Shown piece by piece: positions 49,624 to 58,338 of a DNA stretch of 64,000 bases. Positions within the stretch are counted from its first letter, which is position 1; every line of letters begins with the position of its first letter. Both the position numbers and the translations under genes were made by a program. The notes beneath the pieces are model-generated. The model saw nothing but the letters and a program-made list of their open reading frames with translations. It did no database searches and had not been told where the DNA came from. The stretch comes from Simiduia litorea (GTDB lineage Bacteria; Pseudomonadota; Gammaproteobacteria; Pseudomonadales; Cellvibrionaceae): NCBI RefSeq assembly GCF_042853465.1, contig NZ_AP031497.1, positions 4,154,001 to 4,218,000 of the forward strand, in the 5' to 3' direction.

Positions 49624-50460
49624 TTAATCAATTCCCAGGGGAAAGCCGAGATTGAGCATATAGGCGCGGATATTATTGCCTGCTGCCACCGACATGCCCA
49701 CGCGCTGAACCGAAAACCCCAATATATCTTTGGGCCTATCCCAGCCGACGGTAAAGCCGAGATTATAGAGGGACTGGGCGCCAACGGGCTCTCCACTGAT
49801 CGCTTTTATACCAGTGTTCTCAATAAAGTATTGCCCGTAAAAGAAGGTGCTGAATAGCAGCGGCTCACCCATAAACTCCGTGCTTAACCGGCGCTCCCAA
49901 TCAAACCCGCTTTCCAACAACAGAAATCCTTGGCGCCTGTCGTTGGTGGGATGATTCTGGCCTGCCAATCTCAGCCGATTGCCAAAGGTCCAGCGATCGT
50001 CACCGTGCATCCACCAATTGGTGCTGCGCAGGGCGGCGGTATATAAACCCCGAGTCGTATGTAGCGTGAGGTCCCGAGCAAAGCCCAGTTGCAGGGAGGG
50101 TGCGATTTCCCACTGGTCTGTGAGGGTATAGCGCCTTGCAACGCCGGGTAAAAATGAAACGTTGAGCAGCGAGCCATCCAACACCTCGCCCACAATATCG
50201 TCCAACTCGGTATAGCGAACACCCACCGACACCGGCATCAGCCAATACCATTCATCCCGCTCAGATTGCTCCAACAGCCAACTATTGGTGTCGACTTTGA
50301 GCACCGTCGCCTCCTCGGCGCCAGCGCGGTAAAAACCGGTGCCAAAAATAGGCGCGTAAACATAGGACAAATCCAACTCTTCAATCGATTTTGGCGTTGT
50401 GTTTTGCGCCGTGACTAACTGGCAGTAACACAACAACGGCAATAACAACATCCGTGTCAT
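49624..50460 (-). CDS. Probable outer-membrane beta-barrel protein, unknown
   Basis: The 278-residue product has a signal peptide (MTRMLLLPLLCYCQLVTAQ) and a mature part made of alternating hydrophobic strands (WEIAPSLQLGFARDLTLHTT, STFFYGQYFIENTGIKAI, AYMLNLGFPLGID), like a small porin-type barrel. I cannot assign a family. It starts with a GAGG ribosome site inside the 3' end of rlmI and is probably translated from the same message. Confidence 0.72.
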   Translation of the reverse strand: MTRMLLLPLLCYCQLVTAQNTTPKSIEELDLSYVYAPIFGTGFYRAGAEEATVLKVDTNSWLLEQSERDEWYWLMPVSVGVRYTELDDIVGEVLDGSLLNVSFLPGVARRYTLTDQWEIAPSLQLGFARDLTLHTTRGLYTAALRSTNWWMHGDDRWTFGNRLRLAGQNHPTNDRRQGFLLLESGFDWERRLSTEFMGEPLLFSTFFYGQYFIENTGIKAISGEPVGAQSLYNLGFTVGWDRPKDILGFSVQRVGMSVAAGNNIRAYMLNLGFPLGID

Positions 50461-50471
50461 GGCGGCCATCC

Positions 50472-51665
50472 TCAAGCGTGATAAACCCGGTAAAACAAGG
50501 CCTTTAAGTATTCCGTTTCTTCGATACAACTATGCACCGGATGGTCCGGGCCCTGGCTACCGCGTGCGATCAACTGCGCCTGCCTATCTAAATGACGCGC
50601 CGCGCCGGTAATGGATTCCTCCAATTCCTTGGTCGCCAAGTGCATAGAGCAAGAGCCCGACACCAACACACCATCGCGGCCCAACAGGCGCATACCCAAC
50701 TCGTTGATGTGGCGATAGGCGGCGAGGCCGGCCTTGTGATCTTTGCGCTTTTTGATAAAGGCAGGCGGGTCCAACACCACAATGTCAAATTGCTCGCTGC
50801 GCTCTATCATCGCCTTCATCACCTGAATGGCCTTGCCGTGTTCGGCACTGACGCGATCGGCAAAACCATTCAGCTCAGCATTCGCCATTACGCCCGCCAG
50901 CGCCGACTCGGACGCATCCACGCACACCACGGCACTGGCGCCCGCCTGCGCCGCCGCCAACCCCCAACCACCGATGTAGGAAAACACATCGAGCACACGC
51001 TTACCCTTGGCAAATTGTTGCAGGCAGGCACGATTTAATCGGTGGTCGTAAAACCAGCCGGTCTTTTGCCCGGTGCGCACGGGCGCCATAAAACGGGTAT
51101 GGTTTTCAATCAGCTCAACCTGCTCAGGCACCTCGCCGTACACCACCTCGGTGTAGAGCGGCAGGCTCTCCAACTCGCGCGCGCTGTGTTCATTGGCCAT
51201 TAAAATACCGGTTGGGTTTATCACTTGGATAAGCGCCGCCACTATCTCGGCGCGCAACGCCTCCATACCGGCACTGGCAATTTGCACCACCAGCACGGCA
51301 CCGAAGCGATCGATCACCAAGCCTGGCAGTAAATCGCTATCGCCATACACCAGGCGATAATAGGGGGCATCGAAAAAGCTTTCACGCAAACTCAGGGCCT
51401 GCTTAAACCGATGCACAAACAGCGATTTATCCAAGGGGTAGCGAGTATCCCGGCTGACCAGCCGCGCACAGATGAGATTGTTGGGGTTAATCAACGCCAG
51501 CCCCAAGGATTTTCCGCCGGCCGAGGTCACTTCTACTTGCTGACCCAAACTGAAACTCTTGAGTGGCGTTGCGGCCACATCGACTTCATTGCTGTATATC
51601 CACAAATGCCCTTTGCGAAGGCGTCGATCAGCCTGAGACTTCAATTGCAGTTGGGGCAGGGACAT
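50472..51665 (-). CDS. rlmI: 23S rRNA m5C1962 methyltransferase
   Basis: The 397-residue enzyme methylates C1962 of 23S rRNA. An N-terminal PUA domain (LKSQADRRLRKGHLWIYSNEV) is followed by an RFM linker and a class I methyltransferase fold (VLDVFSYIGGWGLAAAQAGA, near 222; DIVVLDPPAFIKKRKDHKAG, near 290; GSCSMHLATKELEE with a conserved Cys). Length equals E. coli RlmI (396). The start at 51663-51665 follows AGAGG. Confidence 0.93.
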   Translation of the reverse strand: MSLPQLQLKSQADRRLRKGHLWIYSNEVDVAATPLKSFSLGQQVEVTSAGGKSLGLALINPNNLICARLVSRDTRYPLDKSLFVHRFKQALSLRESFFDAPYYRLVYGDSDLLPGLVIDRFGAVLVVQIASAGMEALRAEIVAALIQVINPTGILMANEHSARELESLPLYTEVVYGEVPEQVELIENHTRFMAPVRTGQKTGWFYDHRLNRACLQQFAKGKRVLDVFSYIGGWGLAAAQAGASAVVCVDASESALAGVMANAELNGFADRVSAEHGKAIQVMKAMIERSEQFDIVVLDPPAFIKKRKDHKAGLAAYRHINELGMRLLGRDGVLVSGSCSMHLATKELEESITGAARHLDRQAQLIARGSQGPDHPVHSCIEETEYLKALFYRVYHA

Positions 51666-51807
51666 AAGGCAAACCTCTGGCGCAGAAAATGACAAATAAG
51701 ATGGCGCGCAGTATAGCGGCCAGCGCTGACAAATTCAGGCCAGATTATCGCCGCAGACAACTTTAGCTGATCTAAACTCAACACTTCATCGCAAGGAAGT
51801 AGGTCGC

Positions 51808-52677
51808 ATGTCGGTACCCGTAATAGAAATAACCGCCGAGCAAGTCGATGCCATATTGAAGGGCATATTGATTCCACCCCAGCCACAAATCATGGTCGAC
51901 CTGCAAATGGAACAATTTGACCCCAACTGTTCCATCGACAATATCGCCAAACTCATTAGCCAAGACGTAGGGCTATCCGGCTGCATCCTCAAAACGATTA
52001 ATTCGCCCTTTTTCGGCTTGAGCAATAAAATTACGTCTATCAAACAAGCCGTCAACTTGCTAGGCATTAAAACGGTCATCAACCTGGTAAACGCTCAGTC
52101 GATTAAAAGCGCCTTGTCCGACGAACAAATTGTCGCCTTGGGGCAATTTTGGGACAGCGCCATTGATATTGCCCAGGTCTCAACCCACATCGCCAAACAA
52201 ATTGGCTTCGACGCGCCAGATGAAGCTTACAGCTTGGGGCTGTTTCACAATTGCGGCATTCCACTCCTAATGATGCGCTTCCCACATTATGCGGAGGTGA
52301 TGCAACGCGCTTACACCAGTTCGGATCAGTCCATCACCGATATCGAAAACGAATGTCTCACCACCAATCACAGTGTTGTAGGTTACTACGTGGCCAAGAG
52401 CTGGAAGTTGCCTATTCACTTATGCGAAGCCATACATCAACACCACCAAGTCAATAAAATTCTCAGTGAAGAAAAAGCAGACAACCGCAAAAAAACCTTG
52501 CTCGCCATTTTGAAAATGGCCGAAACCATTTGTAAAAACTACAAAACGCTAGGCAATCAAGACACCGATTACGAATGGCAACGCATTGCCGACAACATCT
52601 TGGTTTACGTGGGCCTAAGCCAGTACGACTTTGAAACCCTGTGCCAACAGATAAACGACATGGGGCTAGGCGGGTAA
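51808..52677 (+). CDS. HDOD-domain protein
   Basis: The 289-residue protein is a single HDOD domain (residues about 20-215), a degenerate HD-like signalling fold. Typical segments are LISQDVGLSGCILKTINSPFFGL, SIKQAVNLLGIKTVINLV and GLFHNCGIPLLMMRFP. No output domain is attached, so it probably acts through partners in chemotaxis or second-messenger pathways. It stands alone, and AAGGAAG precedes the ATG. Confidence 0.92.
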   Translation: MSVPVIEITAEQVDAILKGILIPPQPQIMVDLQMEQFDPNCSIDNIAKLISQDVGLSGCILKTINSPFFGLSNKITSIKQAVNLLGIKTVINLVNAQSIKSALSDEQIVALGQFWDSAIDIAQVSTHIAKQIGFDAPDEAYSLGLFHNCGIPLLMMRFPHYAEVMQRAYTSSDQSITDIENECLTTNHSVVGYYVAKSWKLPIHLCEAIHQHHQVNKILSEEKADNRKKTLLAILKMAETICKNYKTLGNQDTDYEWQRIADNILVYVGLSQYDFETLCQQINDMGLGG

Positions 52678-52750
52678 TTGTCACGCTACAAACAGAATGG
52701 CCCGCCCCTACAAGCTAGCACATCGGCAGAAGCGCATAGCCACCTCAATC

Positions 52751-53596
52751 TCACTGCTCCATCAAGAAACTATCCAAGCCGCGCTTAGACGCGTGAACCG
52801 CTTCTAGCGGCGACATACCATTGGGGTACTCTTCTTGCTCTACTACCAGCCATTGAGTCCCGCCGACAAGTTTGTTTGCAGCTATGAGCGATGGCCAATC
52901 AATTGTGTCTTTGCCGATAATCGGCAACTTGCCTTCTACACCCTCAGGCAGTTTAACTTTGTAATGGGTCGTGACTGTGCGGCCGGGGTAGCGTTGCACG
53001 TAAGCGATCGGGTCTTTACCGGCATAGGTTGTCCACCCAACATCCTGTTGTAATATGACATTAGCGGGTGTGTGCGTAGCGATATAATCCCAAAAGGTAG
53101 AGCCTTTAAAGGCATTAAACTCGTGATCGTGATTGTGAAAACCAATACTCATACCGAGCGGTTCAAGCCGAGCCGCCAATCGCGTGAGTTCCTGCGCAAC
53201 AAATACCACACCGTCTGGATGCCAGGCGCGCTCATCCCAGCCGATGATTAAATTTTTACAGCCCAGTATTTGATAGAACGCAACAGTGTCTGAAAAATTG
53301 TCCTCATTTAAACTGTCAAAGCTAACGTGGGCTCCGCTAACGGCCAAGCCCAATCGGTTTAACAACTTTTTCAGACCGGCTGGGTCGCCCTTGTAGCGAC
53401 CAAATTCTTGCGCAAACTCCACGCCTTGGAAACTCATGGCCGCTAACGACTCCAAGGTCGAATCGATATTCGTCTTAACATCGTCTTTAACCGACCAAAG
53501 TTGAACGCTGACACTCAACTCGTGAGGCTGCACGGCGTCAGCACGGGTGGTACAGGTCAATGCCAGCAGGAATCCCGCAACTAAGAAAATTTTCAT
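52751..53596 (-). CDS. Exported sugar phosphate isomerase/epimerase-like protein
   Basis: The 281-residue protein has a signal peptide (MKIFLVAGFLLALTCTTRADA) and a TIM-barrel of the xylose isomerase-like (AP endonuclease 2) family. Metal-binding positions are suggested by LGMSIGFHNHDHEFN, ILQQDVGWTTYAG and the final Glu-rich strand WLVVEQEEYP. Relatives act on keto-sugars, including 3-keto-glycosides. It ends the cluster and is probably periplasmic, matching the exported dehydrogenase upstream. No fixed substrate is known. Confidence 0.85.
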   Translation of the reverse strand: MKIFLVAGFLLALTCTTRADAVQPHELSVSVQLWSVKDDVKTNIDSTLESLAAMSFQGVEFAQEFGRYKGDPAGLKKLLNRLGLAVSGAHVSFDSLNEDNFSDTVAFYQILGCKNLIIGWDERAWHPDGVVFVAQELTRLAARLEPLGMSIGFHNHDHEFNAFKGSTFWDYIATHTPANVILQQDVGWTTYAGKDPIAYVQRYPGRTVTTHYKVKLPEGVEGKLPIIGKDTIDWPSLIAANKLVGGTQWLVVEQEEYPNGMSPLEAVHASKRGLDSFLMEQ

Positions 53597-53612
53597 AAAA
53601 ACACCATTCAAT

Positions 53613-55346
53613 TTATAGTTTTTTTTGTTTAAATTCTTTTACTGCATAATCTACCGCTCTTACCGTCATGGCCATAAAGGTTAATGACGGATTTTGCACC
53701 GAGGTAGAACAAAATGCACTGCCGTCGCTAACAAATAGATTCGGCACGTCGTGACACTGATTAAAACCATTCAACACAGAATCTTTTGGGTCTCGCCCCA
53801 TGCGCGCCGTGCCGACTTCATGTATGGCAAGCCCTGGAGCGGCATTGTGTACCGACACCTCGCTTCGCACATCCTTCAAGCCCACTGCTTCTAACATCTC
53901 GTGCGCGGTTTGACGTGCATCTTCCATCATGGCAATTTCATTTTCCGACCAACGGCAGTTGATATGTAGCTGCGGTATACCCCACTTATCTTTCTTACTG
54001 GCGTGCAACGACACCTGGTTATCGTACCTCGGCAACATCTCACCCTGAGCATATAACCCAAAATGCCAAGCACCCGGCTCGGTGAGCTGTTTTTTGAATG
54101 CAGCACCAATACCTTTATCTTTTGCGCCCCAGCGCCAATCCGCCCGTGCAGCGCCGCCCGCGAACGCGTAGCCACGCACGTAATTCTTTTTATACCGCCC
54201 CGGCTCAAACTGAAAGTTGGGAAAATAAATACCGGTGGGCCTACGGCCCGAATAATATTCTTGTTCGAAACCCTCTATCATGCCCGTTGCCGACGCATTG
54301 TAATTGTGATCCATTAGATAGTGACCCAACACGCCAGAGCTGTTTGCGATGCCATTGGGAAATTTTTTGGAGACTGAATTAAGCATGATTTGAGTGGACC
54401 CCAAGGTTGAGGCGCAAAGAAAAACAATCTTGCCTAAATATTCGCGTTCAGTCAGTGTTTCATTATCGATAATACGCACACCTCGCGCACGATTGGTTTT
54501 TTCATCATAGATAATGCTATGCACAACACTGTTTGGCGCAATGCTTAGGTTGCCCGTTTTCGCTGCCGCCGGCAGCGTCGAGCTCTGGGTGGAGAAGTAA
54601 GCACCAAAGGAGCAACCCTTTTGGCATTCATCGCGCGCCTGACACTGCACCCTTCCTTGCGACAAATGCAACGCTGTAGGCTGAGTCAAATGCGCGGCCC
54701 GGCCGATAATCATAGGCCTGTCGGGATAGAGTTTTCGAAACTTTTTTTGCAGCTCAAGTTCCGGCTTGTTCATTTCAAACGGCGGCAAGCAATCGCTGTC
54801 TGGTAGTTGAGCGAGACCGTCGCGACTACCGCTGATGCCCGCATGCTGCTCCACATGGGAATACCACGGCTCTAGATCCTGGTAGCGAATAGGCCAATCG
54901 TTACCATGGCCATCGCGCTTATTAGCTTCGAAGTCAAAGGAACTTAAACGGTAACTCTGTCGATGCCAAAGCAGTGATTTACCGCCCAGTTGATTGGCGC
55001 GAATCCAATTAAATTGTGTATCTGGTTCGGTACTATAAGGAAGGTCTCTGTCGTTACCAAAAAAATGTTTTGTGGCGTCGCTAAAGGCATAACAGAGCTT
55101 CTGTACGTAATATTGTTGATCTACTAAAATATTTTCAACCTGGGTGCGAAGCGGAAAATGCCAAGCCGGCCTACCCTCGGTAATATAATCCTTACGGTGC
55201 TCAACCAAGCGCCCGCGCTCCACCATTAATGTTTTTAAACCACGCTCGCAAAACTCCTTTGCCGCCCATCCGCCCGTGATCCCGGACCCCACGACGATGG
55301 CATCAAATTCTTCTTGCGTGTCTTGAATATAGGTTGGCGTTGTCAT
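53613..55346 (-). CDS. GMC oxidoreductase, FAD-GDH/glucoside 3-dehydrogenase-like
   Basis: The 577-residue flavoprotein has a Rossmann FAD site (DAIVVGSGITGGWAAKEFC, near 15), a GMC fold and a catalytic His-Asn pair (H509 in AIHEVGTARMG; N552 in VQNPSLTF). Cysteines C235, C241 and C245 form the C-x5-C-x3-C pattern that holds a 3Fe-4S cluster in the FAD-dependent glucose dehydrogenase of Burkholderia cepacia. That suggests electron transfer through a cluster, not to oxygen. The gene follows its small subunit; I find no cytochrome subunit in the window. The substrate is likely a sugar or glycoside. Confidence 0.9.
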   Translation of the reverse strand: MTTPTYIQDTQEEFDAIVVGSGITGGWAAKEFCERGLKTLMVERGRLVEHRKDYITEGRPAWHFPLRTQVENILVDQQYYVQKLCYAFSDATKHFFGNDRDLPYSTEPDTQFNWIRANQLGGKSLLWHRQSYRLSSFDFEANKRDGHGNDWPIRYQDLEPWYSHVEQHAGISGSRDGLAQLPDSDCLPPFEMNKPELELQKKFRKLYPDRPMIIGRAAHLTQPTALHLSQGRVQCQARDECQKGCSFGAYFSTQSSTLPAAAKTGNLSIAPNSVVHSIIYDEKTNRARGVRIIDNETLTEREYLGKIVFLCASTLGSTQIMLNSVSKKFPNGIANSSGVLGHYLMDHNYNASATGMIEGFEQEYYSGRRPTGIYFPNFQFEPGRYKKNYVRGYAFAGGAARADWRWGAKDKGIGAAFKKQLTEPGAWHFGLYAQGEMLPRYDNQVSLHASKKDKWGIPQLHINCRWSENEIAMMEDARQTAHEMLEAVGLKDVRSEVSVHNAAPGLAIHEVGTARMGRDPKDSVLNGFNQCHDVPNLFVSDGSAFCSTSVQNPSLTFMAMTVRAVDYAVKEFKQKKL

Positions 55347-55389
55347 TGCTATATGCTCTTATTTTTCTGATTGCCAGGTTAGCTAGCGG

Positions 55390-56022
55390 TTAATACCTCG
55401 CGATAGAACCCCAAGAACGATCGCCAGATTTGTAGGGAATAGATCCTTTATAACCGCCCGGAATTGCCTGATAGCGCAGAGCTCGGGTGGCACCTACCTC
55501 GCTGGTAAAGTAGCCAAACACGATTAATCCTTTTAATAACAAAAAGCCATCCGTTGCAGCTTGATCAAACGGCGCCTGCCCCCGATCAACAGCGTTTAGT
55601 AGGGCTAATTGACGATCTAATGTACAGGCTAGAAAACCCACCTGCTGCGACGCTTGCGCAGCGCCTTCAATCTGCTCGAGGGCAAATTTTGCCTGCGCGT
55701 GTTCGATCTCGCGATGACAGTGAAACAATTGATTATCAATAAACCCATGCACATCAAGGTCGGCAGCGCTGGGCGTATCGGTTGCTGGAATAACCAGCTC
55801 ACAGACTTTTTCGAGCACCATCATGGCGTGCGCTGAAAGCACCTTGCCGGCGCGTATGGGCGCAGGTTCTCGACGCTGATAGGCTGCAGCGACAGCTTGA
55901 GCATTGCCTGCCATCAACGTCGCAGCACCGGTTGCTCCCAGCAGATAGGTTAAGCTTTTTAGCGTCGCTCGCCGGGTAGTGGTGGCCACATGTCGTTGCA
56001 TATGGCTATTCAATGTTTTCAT
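55390..56022 (-). CDS. Gluconate 2-dehydrogenase subunit 3-type small subunit
   Basis: The 210-residue protein has a Tat-like signal (TTRRATLKSLTYLLGATGAA) and a helical domain typical of the gluconate 2-dehydrogenase subunit 3 family. Such subunits carry the flavin subunit across the membrane as a hitch-hiker and help it fold. Its downstream neighbour is the GMC subunit, so the pair should be a periplasmic dehydrogenase. It ends GGYKGSIPYKSGDRSWG, as in other members. Confidence 0.88.
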   Translation of the reverse strand: MKTLNSHMQRHVATTTRRATLKSLTYLLGATGAATLMAGNAQAVAAAYQRREPAPIRAGKVLSAHAMMVLEKVCELVIPATDTPSAADLDVHGFIDNQLFHCHREIEHAQAKFALEQIEGAAQASQQVGFLACTLDRQLALLNAVDRGQAPFDQAATDGFLLLKGLIVFGYFTSEVGATRALRYQAIPGGYKGSIPYKSGDRSWGSIARY

Positions 56023-56037
56023 CTACGTCTCCCCTAT

Positions 56038-57264
56038 TCAAACCTGCGACGGCGCAAGCTGCGCGTGTTTATTGCGGTGTCGAAGTACCAAGCTCAAAGC
56101 ACCAAAGGCGACCACCAGAAGCGCAGGAAAGATTGCGAGGTGCAATAAGGTCGCTTGACCTGCTGCAAGTTCTGCCGCCAGTCCAGTTAACTGCTGTTGC
56201 TCGGCTTGTAAGCGCGCAGCATCAATCCAGTGCCCAATCACCGGGTTCCACAAACTCACCGCAAACATACCCGCACCACCTAAAAGCGACATACCTAAAG
56301 CACCGGTCTGCGGTGTGTATTCGGCAACAAATCCCACCATGGTTGGCCAATAGTAGGTAACGCCTAAGGCAAAAATAATCGCCCCCACATACACCATACC
56401 GCCCGTCGCGATACTGAGGGTATAAAGCCCAAGCACTGCGGCAATCGACGAACCCAACAACACGCCAACAGGATTAAAACGATGAACTAAGGGCCCCGCG
56501 AAGTAGCGACCTAGCGCCATCAGCCCTGTCATCATCGCCATGATTAACATGGGCGAGGCGCCGCTCGCTCCTAAAATTCTTTCTATCCACTGCTGCGTGC
56601 CCAGTTCAGTCGTGGCGGTAAGCGTCATACACAGCACTAAAAATAAATACAGGGGCGATAACAAACCACGCAAATTCGTACGCGTATCCGTTTCGATATG
56701 GTTCGACGCCGGCAGCGGCTGACTCAGCAGTAAATAACCATAAACTAAGGTCGGTAAAATCATCACCGCAATTTGTAACTGCCAGGCCAAACCCAACCCC
56801 GTCATAAAATAGGAGGTCAATGCGCCAATTAAAATGCCACCGGGGAACCACACGTGGAATCGATTGAGCATAGTGGTTTTGTTTTTGTGATAAATATCGG
56901 CAATCATTGGGTTACACGCTGCTTCGACTGAACCATTAGCGAAGCCGATCAAGAAACTAGAACTCAACAACAGCCAAAACCCATCGGCGCTAATCGTTAA
57001 CACCAACCCCACCAAGTGCCCTGCGAAGGCCATAACCATCAAGCGTTTTGCACCTAAATAGTTATAGAGCAAACCACCCGCCATGGTGGCGATGGGAAAA
57101 CCCAGAAAAGCCATACCATTTATCCAACCTAGCTGCGTATCGGAGAGTCCCAATTCGCGATTAAGCTGGCCCAAAATACCGGCCCGTATGGCCAGCGTCA
57201 TAGCGGTAACAACTAAGGCCAAACTACAGCCGATAAAGAGTCGCTGGGGGTTAATACTTTGCAT
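56038..57264 (-). CDS. MFS transporter, sugar/FucP-like
   Basis: The 408-residue protein has twelve predicted membrane helices and an MFS pattern (LGLSDTQLGWINGMAFLGFPIATMAGGLLYNYLGAKRLMV). It resembles the FHS-type sugar permeases seen in 3-keto-sugar and glycoside clusters. It lies between the dehydrogenase subunit and a cytoplasmic isomerase-like gene, a logical place for import of the oxidised product. Gaps to its neighbours are 15 and 21 bp. Confidence 0.88.
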   Translation of the reverse strand: MQSINPQRLFIGCSLALVVTAMTLAIRAGILGQLNRELGLSDTQLGWINGMAFLGFPIATMAGGLLYNYLGAKRLMVMAFAGHLVGLVLTISADGFWLLLSSSFLIGFANGSVEAACNPMIADIYHKNKTTMLNRFHVWFPGGILIGALTSYFMTGLGLAWQLQIAVMILPTLVYGYLLLSQPLPASNHIETDTRTNLRGLLSPLYLFLVLCMTLTATTELGTQQWIERILGASGASPMLIMAMMTGLMALGRYFAGPLVHRFNPVGVLLGSSIAAVLGLYTLSIATGGMVYVGAIIFALGVTYYWPTMVGFVAEYTPQTGALGMSLLGGAGMFAVSLWNPVIGHWIDAARLQAEQQQLTGLAAELAAGQATLLHLAIFPALLVVAFGALSLVLRHRNKHAQLAPSQV

Positions 57265-57285
57265 GGCGCTGCCCTATTGTTATGG

Positions 57286-58338
57286 TTATATGCCTAAAAT
57301 TTTTCGATTGGTATCTTCATTTATCTGTACCGACGCAAAATCATCAAAGGCGCGATCGGCTCGACGAATTAAATGCTGCGCAATAAAGGGTGCTCCTTCT
57401 TTCGCGCCATCTTCTGGGTGTTTTATACAACACTCCCACTCCAATACCGCCCATCCCTGATAACCGTATTGCGTTAACTTACTAAAAATTTGTTTGAAAT
57501 CTATTTGGCCATCACCGAGAGAGCGAAACCGACCCGGCCTGTCGATCCAGGATTGATAGCCACCGTAAACACCGGAGCGGCCATTGGGCCGAAACTCTGC
57601 ATCTTTCACATGAAACGCTTTTATGCGCTCGTGATAAATGTCAATGAACGCGAGATAATCCAATTGCTGTAATACGAAGTGACTCGGATCGTACAAAATA
57701 TTAGCGCGCGGGTGCTGATCGACAGCGGCCAAAAATCGCTCGAAGCTAACGCCATCGTGCAAATCTTCGCCCGGGTGCAACTCGAAACACAAATCGCAAC
57801 CCTGATGGTCAAATGCCTGCAACAATGGCAACCAGCGATTGGCCAATTCGGCAAAACCGGCATCGACTAAACCCGCGGGCCGCTGCGGCCATGGGTAGGC
57901 CGTTTGCCACAGCAAGGCGCCAGAAAAAGTTGCATGCGCGGTTAAATTAAAATGGCCGCTGACGGTTGCTGCCATTAACAATTGCTGCCTCGCCCACTCG
58001 CTTCGCGCCGCAGGCTTGCCTCGCACCTGCTCGGGCGCGAAGCCGTCAAACATCGTATCGTACGCTGGATGAACAGCGATAAGCTGGCCCTGCAAATGGG
58101 TTGAAAGCTCGGTTATGGCAAGACCAGCATCGGCGACTTGGCCTTGCACCTCGTCGCGATAACTTGCGCTCTCAGCGGCGAGGCTAAGATTAAAAATCCG
58201 AGAGTCCCACGTGGGAATCTGGACACCTTTGTAACCCATCGCCGCGGCCCAACGACAAAGATCACTTAAATTGTTGTACGGTGCCTCGTCTTGACAAAAT
58301 TGAGCTAAAAAAATACCTGGCCCTTGAATAGCGGTCAT
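57286..58338 (-). CDS. Sugar phosphate isomerase/epimerase-like protein (cytoplasmic)
   Basis: The 350-residue TIM-barrel protein of the AP endonuclease 2 family has no signal peptide. It carries ligand-type residues in LCFELHPGEDLHDGVS, ILYDPSHFVLQQLDYL, IKAFHVKDAEF and WAVLEWECCIKHPEDG. Such proteins isomerise, epimerise or cleave keto-sugars with a metal. The start follows GGGAG and overlaps the upstream gene's stop (ATGA), so the two are translationally coupled. Confidence 0.88.
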   Translation of the reverse strand: MTAIQGPGIFLAQFCQDEAPYNNLSDLCRWAAAMGYKGVQIPTWDSRIFNLSLAAESASYRDEVQGQVADAGLAITELSTHLQGQLIAVHPAYDTMFDGFAPEQVRGKPAARSEWARQQLLMAATVSGHFNLTAHATFSGALLWQTAYPWPQRPAGLVDAGFAELANRWLPLLQAFDHQGCDLCFELHPGEDLHDGVSFERFLAAVDQHPRANILYDPSHFVLQQLDYLAFIDIYHERIKAFHVKDAEFRPNGRSGVYGGYQSWIDRPGRFRSLGDGQIDFKQIFSKLTQYGYQGWAVLEWECCIKHPEDGAKEGAPFIAQHLIRRADRAFDDFASVQINEDTNRKILGI

